A DNA stretch of 64,000 bases. Source: Sequoia sempervirens. Lineage: Eukaryota > Streptophyta > Pinopsida > Cupressales > Cupressaceae. The notes under the pieces were generated by a model. It had not been told where the DNA came from and ran no database searches. It was given only the letters and a program-made list of their open reading frames with translations. Positions 1 through 11,934 of the stretch are shown in pieces. Location of the stretch: positions 527,759,296-527,823,295 of the forward strand of contig VDFB02193867.1 of assembly GCA_007258455.2 (NCBI GenBank), written 5' to 3'. Both the position numbers and the translations under genes were made by a program. Each line of letters begins with the position of its first letter. Position 1 is the first letter of the stretch.

Positions 1-420
1 GTGTGCTAAGAAAAAATATGCCACAAAGGTCACCGAGGTCAAGCTAGCTAGTACCAAAGGTGCCTCCCTACAATTGAGCTTTACAAGTAGTGCAAGACTA
101 GTGGTGAAAGGCTACAAAAAATTATAATCTACAAAACTCAAATTTAAGTTAGTTTGAAAAATCAGAAGAAGCTACAATAGTGAGAAGAATGGTCAAGAAA
201 AATTTAATGATTCAAAAGAAAAATATGGTAAAGAGGTGAATATATGCCCCCTCCTAAATTTTCCCCTAGGTGGGGTAAATTTAGGAGAAATAGGTGAGCT
301 AAAAACTCCAAGAAAAGTGGGCTCCCAGGGGCCTATATACCTAGGTAGACCTCGAGAAGGGTCATTTTCACTATTCACTATGAGGAAATTGGTGACTTTT
401 GTGAGAGAAAAGTCAACAAA
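1..420. other. Unassigned flank, no gene seen
   Basis: No conserved domain, RNA gene or repeat partner elsewhere in the window was recognised here. The short open frames on both strands (for example 236-451) have no family features and overlap each other. The stretch lies directly upstream of the PMD remnant and could hold its promoter or 5' leader, but no clear TATA box decides this. Confidence 0.4.
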
Positions 421-501
421 ATGCCAAGCAGGAGGGAGTACAAGGCACTAAGACTGGAGCAGCTGAGGGAGGACATCACTGAAGGCTATGAGGTGGACCC
501 G

Positions 502-790
502 GTAGGTCTCAAAACCTCATTTTTAGTGAATTTTAGCATGTTTTAGGCAAGTTTTTCTATCTTGTGTTGCACATATGCCTTTTTTTATCATTGTCATCTA
601 AAAAATGCATTGGCATCCCATTTTTGCACTTTCGTACTAAGTACACACTAGCATCCTTAGGGTGTTAATGGAGGAACGAGACATATGTGCAACATGTAGA
701 CACTTGTGTAGCTTGCAAAAGTCCATAGTAATTTTTTCTTCTAGATTTAAAATCTCATGTTCTAACTTACAATTTTTTCACTTCTTGTAG
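502..790 (+). other. Candidate intron in the PMD remnant
   Basis: The donor is GTAGGT directly after a codon boundary (codon 499-501). The acceptor is preceded by a CTAAC branch-like motif near 760 and a T-rich tract ending CTTCTTGTAG at 790. Skipping this stretch joins two open coding pieces in phase. This is inferred from splice signals only. Confidence 0.5.
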
Positions 791-1986
791 GACTATCCTA
801 AGATCTGGGAGCATCCTAGCAAGTGAGCATATTGACTAGTTCATGAGTAGAGGGACCACATCAGTGATGATGAAGTCACACATCTACATAGGTCAATCTC
901 TGGCATGCATTCACTATGCCAGAGATGCGGTATAACGAGTGGATCTTGACAACCTTGATGGAGTGGTGGGATGTCAACACATCATCTTTCCAATTTCCTA
1001 CTAGAGAAATATTGATCACTTTGGAGAATGTGTATTGGATTCTTAGACTCCCCATCCATGGATGGCAGGTGGCGATTGACAACATTCAATCAACATGGGA
1101 GCAATTAGAGGGTATCCTCTACTACTCAGGGTGGAATGATTACAATGATGGCACAAGACATATCTACATGCACTAGTACAATCAAGCACAAACCACTAGA
1201 CCCCTGCTACATCAAGTGATGGTTGTGACTATGGCCTTCTAGGTCATGATAGATGGGTAGGGCTCTCACCTACAAGGAGGCCTCATCCATACCATTCATG
1301 AGATGGTTGAGCATTAGATAGTATTTTCCTATGGGCACAACATGCTGACACACCTATACTAGGAGCTAGGGTGGTATGTGCACTATGAGTACCATAGCCT
1401 CATAGCATACACGTTGCAGGTGTAGGATTTTTCCCACATCATGTGCATGAGGATGATCGACTTCCCATAGAGGTGACTATACCATGTCCCCATGGGCCAT
1501 TGGTATGAGGTGATGGTGCAGTGGAGACACGGTGATCTATAGTTTTGGAGGTTGCAATTTGATACTCATTTGCTTGATCAAGTTAGATGGAGACCCTACT
1601 ATTTTTTTAGGTGGGTAGACAATAGCAGGTACCTTGGGAACCTATAAAAAGACCATTTTCTCCTAGGTTGTCATGACCATATTATTATGCCTTATTATTG
1701 GAGCTAAGTCATGCAAAAGCATGGTCATGTATAGACTATCCCTCTTGATGTGCCCATGTATACATAGGCATTCAGGAGTGTTACAAGACCTAGGGTCATC
1801 TCTCATCCCTCAATCACTAGTTGTATTCCCTAAGATGATGATGAGCCCGATCAAGGTCTACTGCTAATAGTGCTAGAAAATAATATTGACATAGCTATAG
1901 ATTTCAGAATGTGGTGGGATAGGCATCACCCTTGTCCAATGTTCATAGAGGATGCCCCCAAAGGGGATCTTCATCCATAGGGGAAT

Positions 1987-1991
1987 GTACC
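1987..1991. repeat. Target site duplication GTACC of element A (left)
   Basis: GTACC here is repeated immediately after the 3' LTR at 8508-8512. This gives the 5-bp duplication expected of Ty3/gypsy and Ty1/copia integration and fixes both element ends. Confidence 0.9.
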
Positions 1992-3866
1992 TATTACCCA
2001 TTTTTCACCTGCGGGCTCAATCAGGCAGGGCAATCCATTTTAGGTGTTCATGAAGGCCAAATGGGGACATTGTTGTGCAGGATTAAATCATACATCTGAT
2101 GTTATTTCACAAGGAGGTCTATAGGGAAGCCTGTCTTAGTTAGATTTTCATAAAACTCCTAATGAAGAAAGTCACTAAGACCAGCTTGATGTCTTGCGGA
2201 CTGACAGCAGGGGTTCTATTCATTTTTTAAATGTCCTAGTCGGCCAAAAATTTTAATCGCCAGGATGTCTCAACAAATGAAGGTGGTCTCCCCGAGAGAT
2301 TTTTCTTTCAGAAAAAGGTCTGAACGAAGAGGAAAAATCTCACTGAAGTGAATGGTCTCAGGGAGATGTCTTCCTGAAAGGATGAGGTCTCGACAAAGTG
2401 AGATGTCATCACGAGGAAAAGAAGGGCCTCGCTGAGAAGTATCACCGACAACAAAAGGTCTTGCCAATGTGGATGACCTTGGTATAAAGTCTGGCCGAAT
2501 GGGAAAAGTCATGTCGAAAGAATGGAGCCCTCAAAGAGATGTTAAACTTGGGGTGAGAGGTTATGCTGACACGTCAGTGGTCTCACCAAAATGAATTCCT
2601 TCGATGTAATGTGGTGGCTTCGGTAGGAGGTCTTGCCGATGGTGATTGTCTCGCTGACGAATGACACAGTGGTATAATTTTTGAAGGTTCACTATGATTT
2701 CGCTATGACCTCTTTCCAAATGTGATAGTCTTGCCAACAATATGTTGATGCTGTTGTAGAATACAATCGCATTAGGGAGACACGTTAGGTGTCTCACCGA
2801 CATACAATTCTAGCAAGGCAACCTTTGACCATCTGGAAATCCTATGTAATATCTATTCAACCAATCAGAAGAGGCTATAGGAGATTCATGGCGATTTGAC
2901 CCTTGTGAGGATGATCAACAGAATGAAAGTGATGTGGATCTACTCTAAGCTCATGAGCATTCAAAGCGATGAGTCAGCTCAACAAGGAGGTTCGAGGGTG
3001 GACAAAGAGGCCTAAAATTAATGTTGTGGTTGCAAAAGATCAAGGAAACCATTCTTGAGGGTGATCTATCATCGACATGGACATGGGATGCAACATTAAT
3101 TTCATAAAAATATCTAAGGGTGAACTCCTTTCTGGGCGATGGATATTTTTGTAAGCCCTAGGGGCCAACATCTTTTGTATATATGGCATTTTTTACTCTT
3201 TGTAAAAGGGAGTTCTCCTTATGCTTTTATGGATTTCGTGACTTTTGTAGTCCTTTCTTAGATTAGCAAACTTTTGTAACTCATTTTGGAGCATGTTATA
3301 TAAAATTTACCTTGTTACCATTGATGGTTCATTTTTTGCCTTCTGGTTCTTGTGAAGTATTATGCATTTTCAAGTGATTCATCGAGCTACTTAGTGAAAT
3401 CTTTCTTTTCCTTATAGCTTTGTTTCATATTAGCATGCCTTTCTTCACAAAAGTAGTTATCATGTAGGTTATGAACTGTGTTTACTCAATTGCACATGAG
3501 CTTTTAATTTGTGAAAAATCTACTTTTCCTTCTTGAAAGTGTGTGCGTTTCAAACCTATTTTTATGCATAATCTACAAAATCTTGTTGTGTAGTCCCATA
3601 TCCATCATCAATATTTAAGTGTAACTTGAGTGTCTCATTGTTCTTTTCAATTCGGTATATCACCCTAGTATTTAGTATTATTTTTATATATTCTTCTTCT
3701 CCCTTTCCCTTTATAGAATCAGTAGTTAGGTGACACTAAAGGAAGCCGACCTTCTCTAGAGGTTCATTTCAACTTTAGGTGACCCAGAACCTTGAAATGA
3801 TCCCATGTTTCTCTAGAAATCTCAATTTTTATAACTTTGCATAAGGTGAATTTCTAGGAGATAACA
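1992..3866 (+). repeat. 5' LTR of element A (1875 bp)
   Basis: It matches 6633-8507 end to end with no net length change. It contains a block of irregularly spaced GTCTC/CCGA-like motifs (about 2260-2810). A TATA-like GTATATATGGC at 3178-3188, conserved in the other LTR at 7818-7828, is a plausible core promoter. The right end GAGATAACA directly precedes the primer site. Confidence 0.92.
3178..3188 (+). promoter_or_regulatory. Putative TATA box in the LTR of element A
   Basis: GTATATATGGC lies in the second half of the LTR and is kept unchanged in the 3' LTR (7818-7828). Position and sequence fit a U3/R core promoter. No start-site evidence exists in the sequence. Confidence 0.4.
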
Positions 3867-3870
3867 ATTA

Positions 3871-3889
3871 TTGGCACGCCTAGTGGGAC
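3871..3889 (+). other. Primer binding site of element A
   Basis: TTGGCACGCCTAGTGGGAC begins four bases after the 5' LTR. It resembles the TTGGCGCC...TGGGAC-type primer sites of many plant Tat-lineage gypsy elements and not the initiator-Met type used by elements C, D, E, F and I in this window. The exact tRNA was not determined. Confidence 0.6.
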
Positions 3890-4189
3890 TGTTCGAATCA
3901 GAATAGTTTAATGAGTACATATTACTGTTGGTTCTTGATATGTAGCTAGTAAGTTTCAAGCCTTTCAAACTGATGACATTAGCATATCATGGCGACTCTG
4001 AGTTTGGGAAGTAGCACAAAATTCAATGCATTGATAAGAAATTTAGAATACTGAGTGATTCGGTGTCTACCCCAGTATCATTCAGCCTTTGGAGGTAGTT
4101 CAAACAACACTTGGTGACTTCGAGCTCAAATCTCCTAGTTTCATAGGCACAAGTGTTGGTATGTCTCAAAAAAATCTGTTTCCATCTCT

Positions 4190-6321
4190 TTGAATGAAAA
4201 GATGTCAAATATTAATGAAAATGCTTACTATTACCTTCCATGTCATGGGAATGTTGCTCCTACACCTTCTTATCAGTCGCATTCAACCAAACATAATGTT
4301 GATTTCAGCCCAATTTCCCTTGCTGAAACAACTAATCAACATTTTCATCATGTTTCACACCCTCCCACTCTTGTTCAACCTTTGTTTCAATCAATATTTG
4401 ATCAAAATCAACCCCAAGAGGAGGTTTTTGATGTTAACCAGTATGATTATTTATATAATCAGCCTTAGAAACATCCATACTAGAACATATTGGACCTTTT
4501 CCAATAGATTGACCATACGTTGTGGGATTTAAGTCAAGGTCTTCACAATATGGAGATTAATGATATTAGTAAAGTGCTTGCATGCCTGTCTAGGATGTTG
4601 GTTGATATCAAGGTACATAAAGGTATCATTATGCAACAACAAGAAATGGTTGAACAAGTCTACTTTTATGATCAAGAAAACATGGCCAAAAGAATCCAGT
4701 TTAAGGGAAACCTTGAATAGGAAATAGATGCTAAGGAAAAACAAATGAAGCTACTCTCTACTCGGGTGCAGAACACTCAAGATTACTCAAATTATCAGCA
4801 CCAACTAATGGAGGAGTTTCAAAAGAGGTAGATTGAGGGGACTTCCAAGGAAGAGAGAGTGGTTGAAGAAGAAGAGCATCCCAATGATCAAGTTAGTTCA
4901 TCCACCATGGAGGAGACTAGAATTCCAAATCTGTTACATCTAGCTATCAAGGAATATAGAAGGCAACAACAACAAAGGATTGAACAGCTAGAAGACATCA
5001 AACAAGTTGGGTAGTTGTTGATTGATGGTAGTCAGCAAAACAACAATAGCACATGTGAAGACAATGTTGAATCAAATTCATTGCTGAACCCCTTAGATTC
5101 TAGTTCATTTAAAAAAAATTCAGATGTTGTTTATAAGATGGCTGAAACTAGAATGCAAGAGTTGTCAGTTGATGATCTTCACTTGCAGACAGAGAATGCC
5201 TAAGTTTCATTGGAAAAGGAGCCACATAAATAAGAACAATTGGTTTATTTGCTTGACCAACTACTTGGTTTTATTGAGCAAGCTGAAGAGAGCATGCAGG
5301 TTCCTGATTCACCAGTTGATTTGGAATAGCCAAAGAATATTATTGATTTTTTTGATGAACTTCCTTAATTTGTTGATGAAGATGAAGATCTCACATGCAT
5401 GATAGCATCTATGCCTGGTATGAAGCAACTAAATGATAAAACTCATCTAGATTTAATGCAAAATTATGATTTAGATGATATCATAGAAGCTTTTTATTCT
5501 AACATAGATGAGGAGCTAGTATCATATGAAAGGGAAGCATGTGACTGGCCCAGTCGAGCCAATGAGACTATTGAAAAAGTTGTGAAAGATAATGCCTTGT
5601 AGCCTGTGAACTTATTTTATGAGTCACCCCACTTTGTTGAGGAGTTATATTTTGTCATGGAAAAAGAGCATAAGGAACCATAGATTGAAGATATTTTTCA
5701 GTTATCCAATAGGGATATCAGTTCTTTAGCCAAGAAGATCCAACCATCAAAAACATTAATAGTTTCTTTTTAGAGGCTATTATACATGATGCAAAGAAGA
5801 AACACTCCTTTTCCATTATAGAGCTGAAAGAAAGAGTAGTTGATCCTCCTATAAACAATAATAGTCAAATCTTTCAAGAAGATCAGACTATAGCAGTCAA
5901 TGAGCAACCTGCATATTACCTCCAATCAACATCTCTTCAAGGAAAAGATGAAGCCTTTAGAGATCAAAAATGGGCTGAAGGTTACAAGTTGGGTGTCATA
6001 ACAAGGGGATGTACTATCAAACACTAGGCACACTTAGTAGGCACTCAAAAGGGGTTGCCATTTGAATTACCTACTTGGGAGCATGAGATTGAGCATCGAA
6101 AGGCATTAATGCAAGCTGCTCAAATTATTCAAAATAGTTGCATGCACCTCTTGTCTAGCATAGAAAGGGAGGTAGTATTCACAATTGGAAAGGTGTTTAA
6201 TCTATGCACTCAGTATTTACTTTTCCTTCATCACTGTTGGACCATTTACAAGCAGGAAGCACATCCTATGTTGGTGAGAAAGGGTAGTTTTTACTCACAA
6301 CTAGTAAACAGTTATGTCTAA
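4190..6321 (+). pseudogene. Internal sense reading frame of element A, unrecognised product
   Basis: One reading frame runs from about 4190 to 5700 with scattered stops, followed by a shifted piece at 6055-6321. The predicted product is rich in Gln, Asn, Ser, His and Glu. It has a Pro/His-rich start, a Glu/Gln-rich probable coiled coil around 4560-5010, and acidic segments at 5370-5600. I see no CCHC knuckle, DSG/DTG protease motif, YxDD box or DDE pattern. Most stops (4469, 4484, 4721, 4829, 5012, 5329, 5600) are TAG in positions where Gln would fit. By position it should be the Gag-like protein of this non-autonomous family, but homology is not shown. The frame breaks make it non-functional. 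Confidence 0.5.
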
Positions 6322-6379
6322 TTACTACCACTGCTGGGTAGTGTAGGATAGAGTAGCCGTAGTTTCAGTTTTTTCTTTC

Positions 6380-6432
6380 AATAAAGTGCCCCATGGCACT
6401 TTTCTTTTCAATTTTGTCATGTTTTCAATAAA
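6380..6432 (+). terminator. Paired AATAAA signals with a short hairpin
   Basis: AATAAAGTGC occurs twice (6380 and 6427). The first overlaps a perfect 8-bp inverted repeat AAAGTGCC/GGCACTTT with a 4-base loop (6383-6402). It lies just after the last open piece of element A and before its 3' LTR, so it may be a former 3' processing signal. This is an inference from motif only. Confidence 0.3.
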
Positions 6433-6632
6433 GTGCATTTGCTACACATTATTTTTTTAGATTCTATCTTCAACAAAATTGCAGTAGTTTCTTTCAGTTT
6501 GTGTGGTTTGAGCTGAGTTACAAGGTTTTCAGAAATTTGAAGAGCAGAGCAATGATTCCATGCCCAATGGATAGGCCTAGGCTACTATTTTTCATGTTTA
6601 GTAGGCAAACATCCAACAAAGGTCGCCAGAAA

Positions 6633-8507
6633 TGTTACCCGTTTTTCACTTGTGGGCTCAATCAGACAGGGCAATTTGTTTTAGGTGTTCATGAAGGCCA
6701 AATGGGGACATTGTTGTGTAGGATTGAATCATACATCTGATGTTATTTCACAAGGAGGTCTATTGGGAAGCCTGTCTCATTCAAATTTGGCATAAAACTC
6801 CTGATGAAGAAAGTTGTTGAGACTAGCTTGATGTCTTGCTGACTGAAAATAGGGGTTCTATTCATTTTTGAAATGTCTCAGTTGGCCAAACATTTTAATC
6901 ACCAAGATGTCTTGGCGAATGAAGGTGGTCTCCCCGAGAGATTGTTCTTTTGGCAAAAGGTCTAAACGAAGAGGGAAAATCTCACTGAAGTGAATGGTCT
7001 TAGGGAGATGTCTTCCCGAAAGGATGAGGTCTCGGCGAAGTGAGATGTCATCCCAAGGAAAAGAAGGGCCTTGCTGAGAAGTCTCACCGACAACAAAAGG
7101 TCTTGCTGATGTGGATGACCTTGGTATAAAGTCTAGCTAAATGGGAAAATTCCTGCCGAAAGAATGGAGCCCTCAGCGAGATGTTAAACTCAAGGTGAGA
7201 GGTTCTGTCGACACACGGGCAGTCTCACCAAAATGAATGTCTTTGGTGTAATGCGGTGGCTTCAACAGGTCTTGCTGATGGCAGTTGTCTTGCTGATGAA
7301 TGACGCAGAGGTATAACTTTTGAGGGTTCACTATGATGTCGCTATGACCTCTTGCCAAATGTGATAGTCTTGCCGACAATATGTTGATGCTGCTATAGAA
7401 TACAATCGCATCAGGGAGACACGTTAGGTGTCTCACCGACATACAATTCTGGCAAGGCAACCTTTGACTATTTGTAAATCCCATGTAACATCTATTCAAC
7501 CAATTAGAATAGACTACAGGAGAGTTGTGGTGGTTTGACCCCTACGAGGAGGATCAATAGAATGAAAATGACGTGGATCTGCTCTGAGCTCATGAGCATT
7601 CAAAGTGATGAGGCAACACAGCAAGGAGGTTCAAGGGTGGACAAAGAGGCCTGAAATTAATGTTGTGGTTGCAAAAGATCAAGGAGACCATTCTTGAGGG
7701 TGATCTGTCACCAACATGGACATGGGGATGCAGCATTAATTTCATAAAAAGATCTAAGGGAAAATTCCTTTTTGGACGACGGATATTTTTGTAAGATCTA
7801 GGGGCCGATATCTTTTGTATATATGGCATTTTTTCCTCTTTGTAAAAGGGAGTTCTCCTTATGCTTTTATGGAGTTCGTGACTTTTGTAGTCCTTTCTTA
7901 GATTAGCAAACTTCTGTAACTCATTTTGGAGCATGTTATATAAAATTTATCTTGGTTACCATTGATGGTTCATTTTTTTCCTTCTAGTTCTTATGAAGTA
8001 TTGTGCATTTTCAAGTGATTCATCAAGCTACTTAGTGAAATATTTCTTTTCCTTATAACTTTGTTTCATATTAGCATGCCTTTCTTAGCAAAAGTATTTA
8101 TCATGTAGGTTACGAACTTTGTTTACTCAATTGCACATGAGCTTTTAATTTGTGAAAAATCTGCCTTTCCTTCTTGAAAGTGTGTGCATTTCAAACCTAT
8201 TTGTATGCATAATCTATAGAATCTTGTTGTACAATCCCATGTCGATCATCAGTATTCAAGTGTAACTTGAGTGCCTCATTGTTCTTGTCAATTCGGTGTA
8301 TCACCCTAGTATTTAGTTTTATTTTTATGCATTCTCCTTCTCCCTTTCTCTTTACAGAATCAGTAGTTAGGTGACACCAAAGGAATCCGGCCTTCTTTGG
8401 AGGTTCATTTCAACTTTAGGTGACCCACAACATTGAAATGATCCCATGTTTCTCTAGAAAGGTTAGTTTTTATAACTTTGCATAGGGTGCATTTCTAGGA
8501 GATAACA
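6633..8507 (+). repeat. 3' LTR of element A (1875 bp)
   Basis: It pairs with 1992-3866, keeps the canonical TGTTACCC start and ends GATAACA before GTACC (8508-8512). The bases just upstream (about 6615-6632) show no clean polypurine tract, so the plus-strand primer site is eroded or atypical. Confidence 0.92.
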
Positions 8508-8512
8508 GTACC

Positions 8513-8675
8513 TCCATGGGAACCTCAGGGTAGGAGGAGAGGAGGAGGAGGAAAGTAGCAAGAGGGCAAGGAGGAGGAGGGGCCACAAGAGGAGGAGGAG
8601 TAGCTGACAGTGTCACCGAGGCTAAGGCAATGATGAAGGAGATCATCTTGATGCAGTCAAGGCAGGATGGTCCTG
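8513..8675 (+). pseudogene. PMD gene remnant, continuation after element A
   Basis: Joining 1991 to 8513 (dropping element A and one GTACC copy) keeps an open frame. It enters a low-complexity Arg/Gly/Glu-rich stretch encoded by GGAGGA repeats (8530-8605), then a helical segment around 8620-8670. It ends abruptly where the LTR of element B begins at 8676. Such Gly/Arg-rich tails are not diagnostic. Its link with the 421-1991 gene rests on frame continuity. Confidence 0.45.
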
Positions 8676-9999
8676 TGAACATAAAATTCATCCAACTCCC
8701 TTTAGGTTTTGTTTGTTTTTTCTAAGTATCGGCCCATGCCTAAATGAATATGATTAGCTTCTTTTCCTTTAGCTCTGCCATGTGTTTGCTTAGCACTCTC
8801 CAAAGGGATTTTTCCCTTTTTCTTTCAAACGGCCCCCACCATATTTCCATGTGTCATCGTCGCACACACATAAAGGTTGCTTCTTTTCATTTTGAGTTGG
8901 GCCCTACCTACACACCAAATAGCTTTCATCCACTTATGCTTTGGTGAACCCCACAGTTAGTGCTAGTGGAAAAGCATGCTCCCATGTGTCTTCCTAGTAT
9001 GGGTATTCAATGAGAAGGAGGAGAATTGAACAAAGGGCTACGAAATGTAGCCATGTGTCTCTTTGGCGGGGACTTCTTTGAACCACGGGATGAAGTAAAT
9101 TACTAGCTGGAATATGTTGCCATGTGTTCTAACTACCTCACTGGGTGGTGACACTTTTCTGAATAGGGCTTTGTCATGGCCACTATCATCATTGATAGGG
9201 GATGCATTTGGCTGAGAATGACTACATGATGAGGCTTGAATCTTTTCTTTTACAATGTTGGAGGAATCATGAATATTATATCATTGCTATGGGTCTTAAA
9301 TATTTTATATTAATGCTTTCTAGGTGGTGGGAATGCTCACTATATATGTTGCTTTTTGTTTTTTTAAAAAGGGTTCCAAGGTTCTATATTTCTAGAGTTT
9401 GAGAGTTCTGATTCTAGTTCCACTAGTTTTACAAGTTAGAGAATAAGAAGAAATATAGATTTTTAGAAAGACACCAGGCCTTTTTATTGTTTTATATTAT
9501 TGTAGAAAGACTTATAGATTGTTCCCATTGTTCGTCCTATCTATTTTTCTCATGTTATTTGATAAACTTTATACTATGCCAATATTGTTTTTGAATGGTT
9601 CATTTGCAAAACTTCTATAATTTAATGTAATTTTTTTGATCTAGATCATGTCTTTTGACTCCTCTCTTTAGTAAATGTGTGAAGATTTTTTTATGTCATT
9701 GAATTCACTATTCATGCTTAAGATATTTAAATTTTGTTATTCTAGGACATAGAAAATTGTTGAACAGGCCTATAGATCGCATTCAAAAGATAGATTTATT
9801 GTGCCTTTTATCTAAATCTTGGCGCATCACCATAGTTAGATCTTTCATTTCATATCTAGTTCATTTTCCCTTTCCAAACTGCAATTACAGAAGAAGTCGA
9901 CTTCTTTAAAAACCTAGAGGTCACTTAGTTTAGCACAATAGGTGCTACATAAATTGAGTTTCCCACAAGAGGCTGTTACCTTGCCAATTTTTTGCATCA
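8676..9999 (+). repeat. 5' LTR-like repeat of element B
   Basis: It is similar over its full length to 21007-22319, with many substitutions and small indels. It starts TGAACAT, and similarity fades after GCATCAATAG near 10000-10003. Gag coding starts about 70 bases later at 10069. An (A/T)-rich second half (9520-9900) is shared by both copies. Confidence 0.75.
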
Positions 10000-10068
10000 A
10001 TAGTTTTTTCTTTCTCTAGAAAGCTTGGTTGGACTGATCTTAAATGAGTTAGATTTTACAGAGGGTGT

Positions 10069-11208
10069 ATGAGCCATCAACCTATTATTAGGTCTCAAAT
10101 ATCAAATAACCCTAGTTTGCTATTGCCACCACTAGGAATAGTGCAGGCCGCAACCCAATTAGTAAATGTTTCGCTTCCTCTACCCTATATGCTAGCCATG
10201 TTGCAAGGTGATAATAGGAACTATGTGGAATGGGATGTTGGAATTCCCCTTGTAGCACTAGTAGCACCCACCATTTGGACTACTATCTTGATCTTTGCTT
10301 TGAAGGCTATACCTAAATTCATCGAAGATGGCTCAAGAACACCCATTGAACATCTACAAGATGTGGCAGACGTATGTTTAGTGGAGGCATCACTACGTAG
10401 AATGTAGTGCAAAGATTACTTGCAACCTCTTTTAGAGGCAGAGCTTTGAATTGCTACCAAACTTTTCTAGCTAGCACAATATGCACCTAGGATGAGCTCA
10501 GAGATCAGTTCTATGAAATATTTTTGAATGATGGTACCTGATCCTCGCTATACTATCAACTATCTACTATCTACCATAAAGCGAGCCCTGCAATAATATA
10601 TGACCGAATTTAACGCCCATTTCCATACAAGCTGGAAAAGAATCCAGGTTGCTATCTGCCATCTGCCCAAGTTGGCATTCATGTTCTATTTGAAGTCTAT
10701 CAACCCTAACATATCAACGATGGTCCAATCTTTGGGTAGAACAACTCTACTGGGTGCTTACTACATTGTTATTAAGGTGGAGAACAATTTAATAAATGTT
10801 GGGAAGTTTCCACCCTGGCCCATTATGCCAATAATTCTAGAAATTCCCATTCCTATTGAGGAAGTGGCATCTACCAATGCATCAACTCCTCCTCAATCTA
10901 TGTACACATATCCAAGCGCCCTATAGAATGTCACTTCTACATCACAATCTTCAAAGGATGAGATGAGAGAGTTCAAGGAGATACTATGGACCATGACTAA
11001 TGACATAACTACCCTCAAGCAGAACCAGTCTACATTGATAAATCCAACCTATCAAAATTATCAAGGCAAGAGATATTACCAACAAAACCAGTTTCAAGAA
11101 GGCACTCCCACAAATCTACAAGCACATACAACTAATCAAAAAGTACTAGTTCCTTCTCCATTTTACAATGCCAATTTAAGCTTGAGTCGAGAACTAATGG
11201 CAAGATAG
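10069..11208 (+). pseudogene. Gag remnant of element B
   Basis: The ATG at 10069 opens a 112-codon piece. The same frame continues at 10600-10926 and 10963-11208 with TAG/TGA interruptions. Gag is the structural capsid protein that packages element RNA. The second piece (a His-Thr-Ser-Trp segment, a YLKSINP segment, then a TTLxxAY-like segment) matches the retrotransposon gag core of plant Tat elements. The third is Gln-rich and probably helical. No CCHC knuckle is visible, which is usual for many Tat Gags. All pieces lie in frame with the protease that follows, consistent with a single Gag-Pol frame. Identification is by motif recognition; decay is obvious. Confidence 0.65.
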
Positions 11209-11934
11209 AATAACTTAGTGGATGATATCAACCCCTAGTACTTCCCCTATAGCGATGCACATATGCCCCAAAATTTCTTGTGTGGTAACCTACAACAAAA
11301 GGTGGCAGAGCAATGTAGTCAAGGTATGACTTTAGACCATAGAGGTTATGTATATACCTCTCCATAGATGGAAAATGTAGTGATCACTATGAAAATGCAA
11401 GGGATGTCCCTAGAGAAAGAAAAGGACATCACTTCAAACTATGGAATCTTCTCATGGATGGAAGAAGAAGATGTGGTGTTTTCCAATGTTACATCCCCAT
11501 CAAAAATGGCATAGGTGCAATCTAATTACAATAATCACTTGAAGAGGATATTCACAGGTGAACTAGTCATCCCGCAATTGGTCGATTCATAGCTCAAAGG
11601 TGCTTCTGACCGAACACCTAGCATCTTTATAATAATACTACAAGGTCCACCATGAAAGGAAATTGTTATAACCAATGCCAAGGAGCAGAAGCTTCCAAAT
11701 CCACCACCCTTCAATGTTGTGGAACAATTAAAAAAATAATCTGCTAATGTTTCTCTTTGGGATATATAAGATATTCTAGAACAAAAGACACCGTTGCAGA
11801 AGGCTCTCCAAGAAGACATAAGCATAAAACTAGTGGAGCAGTGGCCTGAAGAAAAGGCCACCGATCCATCGCCACTTTCCAAAGTTCTCAAAAATTCCAT
11901 GGAGGTAGCCTCTTCTAAGGTTAAAGATAAGCTA
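11209..11934 (+). other. Gag-protease linker of element B, degraded
   Basis: The stretch continues the gag frame with several stops (for example near 11366, 11511, 11590 and 11740). It encodes Glu/Lys-rich low-complexity sequence up to the protease. No domain was recognised. Confidence 0.45.

Larger units (their letters stand above)
421..1991 (+). pseudogene. Plant mobile domain (PMD) gene remnant, 5' part
   Basis: This is a broken gene of the PMD (MAIN/aminotransferase-like) family. PMD proteins occur as plant nuclear proteins and as passenger genes of plant transposons. Exon 1 starts at an ATG at 421 and ends at 501. A 289-bp intron (502-790) begins GTAGGT and ends in a pyrimidine-rich stretch plus TGTAG, and exon 2 follows. 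The diagnostic block is at 916-1060: a Trp-rich segment followed by the family's 'FxFPTxE...ITLENVYxILRLPIHG' pattern, written here with gaps. Downstream (1490-1640) a degraded segment containing RWRPYYFFRW resembles the C-terminal half of PMD proteins. In-frame stops and shifts are frequent after 1180, so it is not functional. The reading frame runs into the target duplication of element A and resumes at 8513. The family call is from recognition of the motif. Whether it was a host gene or a passenger gene of a retroelement is unknown. Confidence 0.7.
1992..8507 (+). mobile_element. Element A: complete non-autonomous LTR retrotransposon, Tat-like primer site
   Basis: Two direct repeats of identical length (1875 bp each, 1992-3866 and 6633-8507) bound a 2.77-kb internal region. 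The ends are TGTTA...TAACA; the 5' copy has TATTA, a G-to-A change. The element is flanked by a perfect 5-bp target duplication GTACC (1987-1991 and 8508-8512). A primer site follows the 5' LTR. The internal region has a long degraded sense frame but no recognisable protease, reverse transcriptase, RNase H or integrase, so it is non-autonomous, comparable in design to LARD-type derivatives. LTR copies differ by roughly 12% over the first 215 bases by eye, mostly transitions, which makes this an old insertion. It landed inside a PMD gene remnant, whose frame is continuous across the duplication once the element is removed. Confidence 0.92.
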
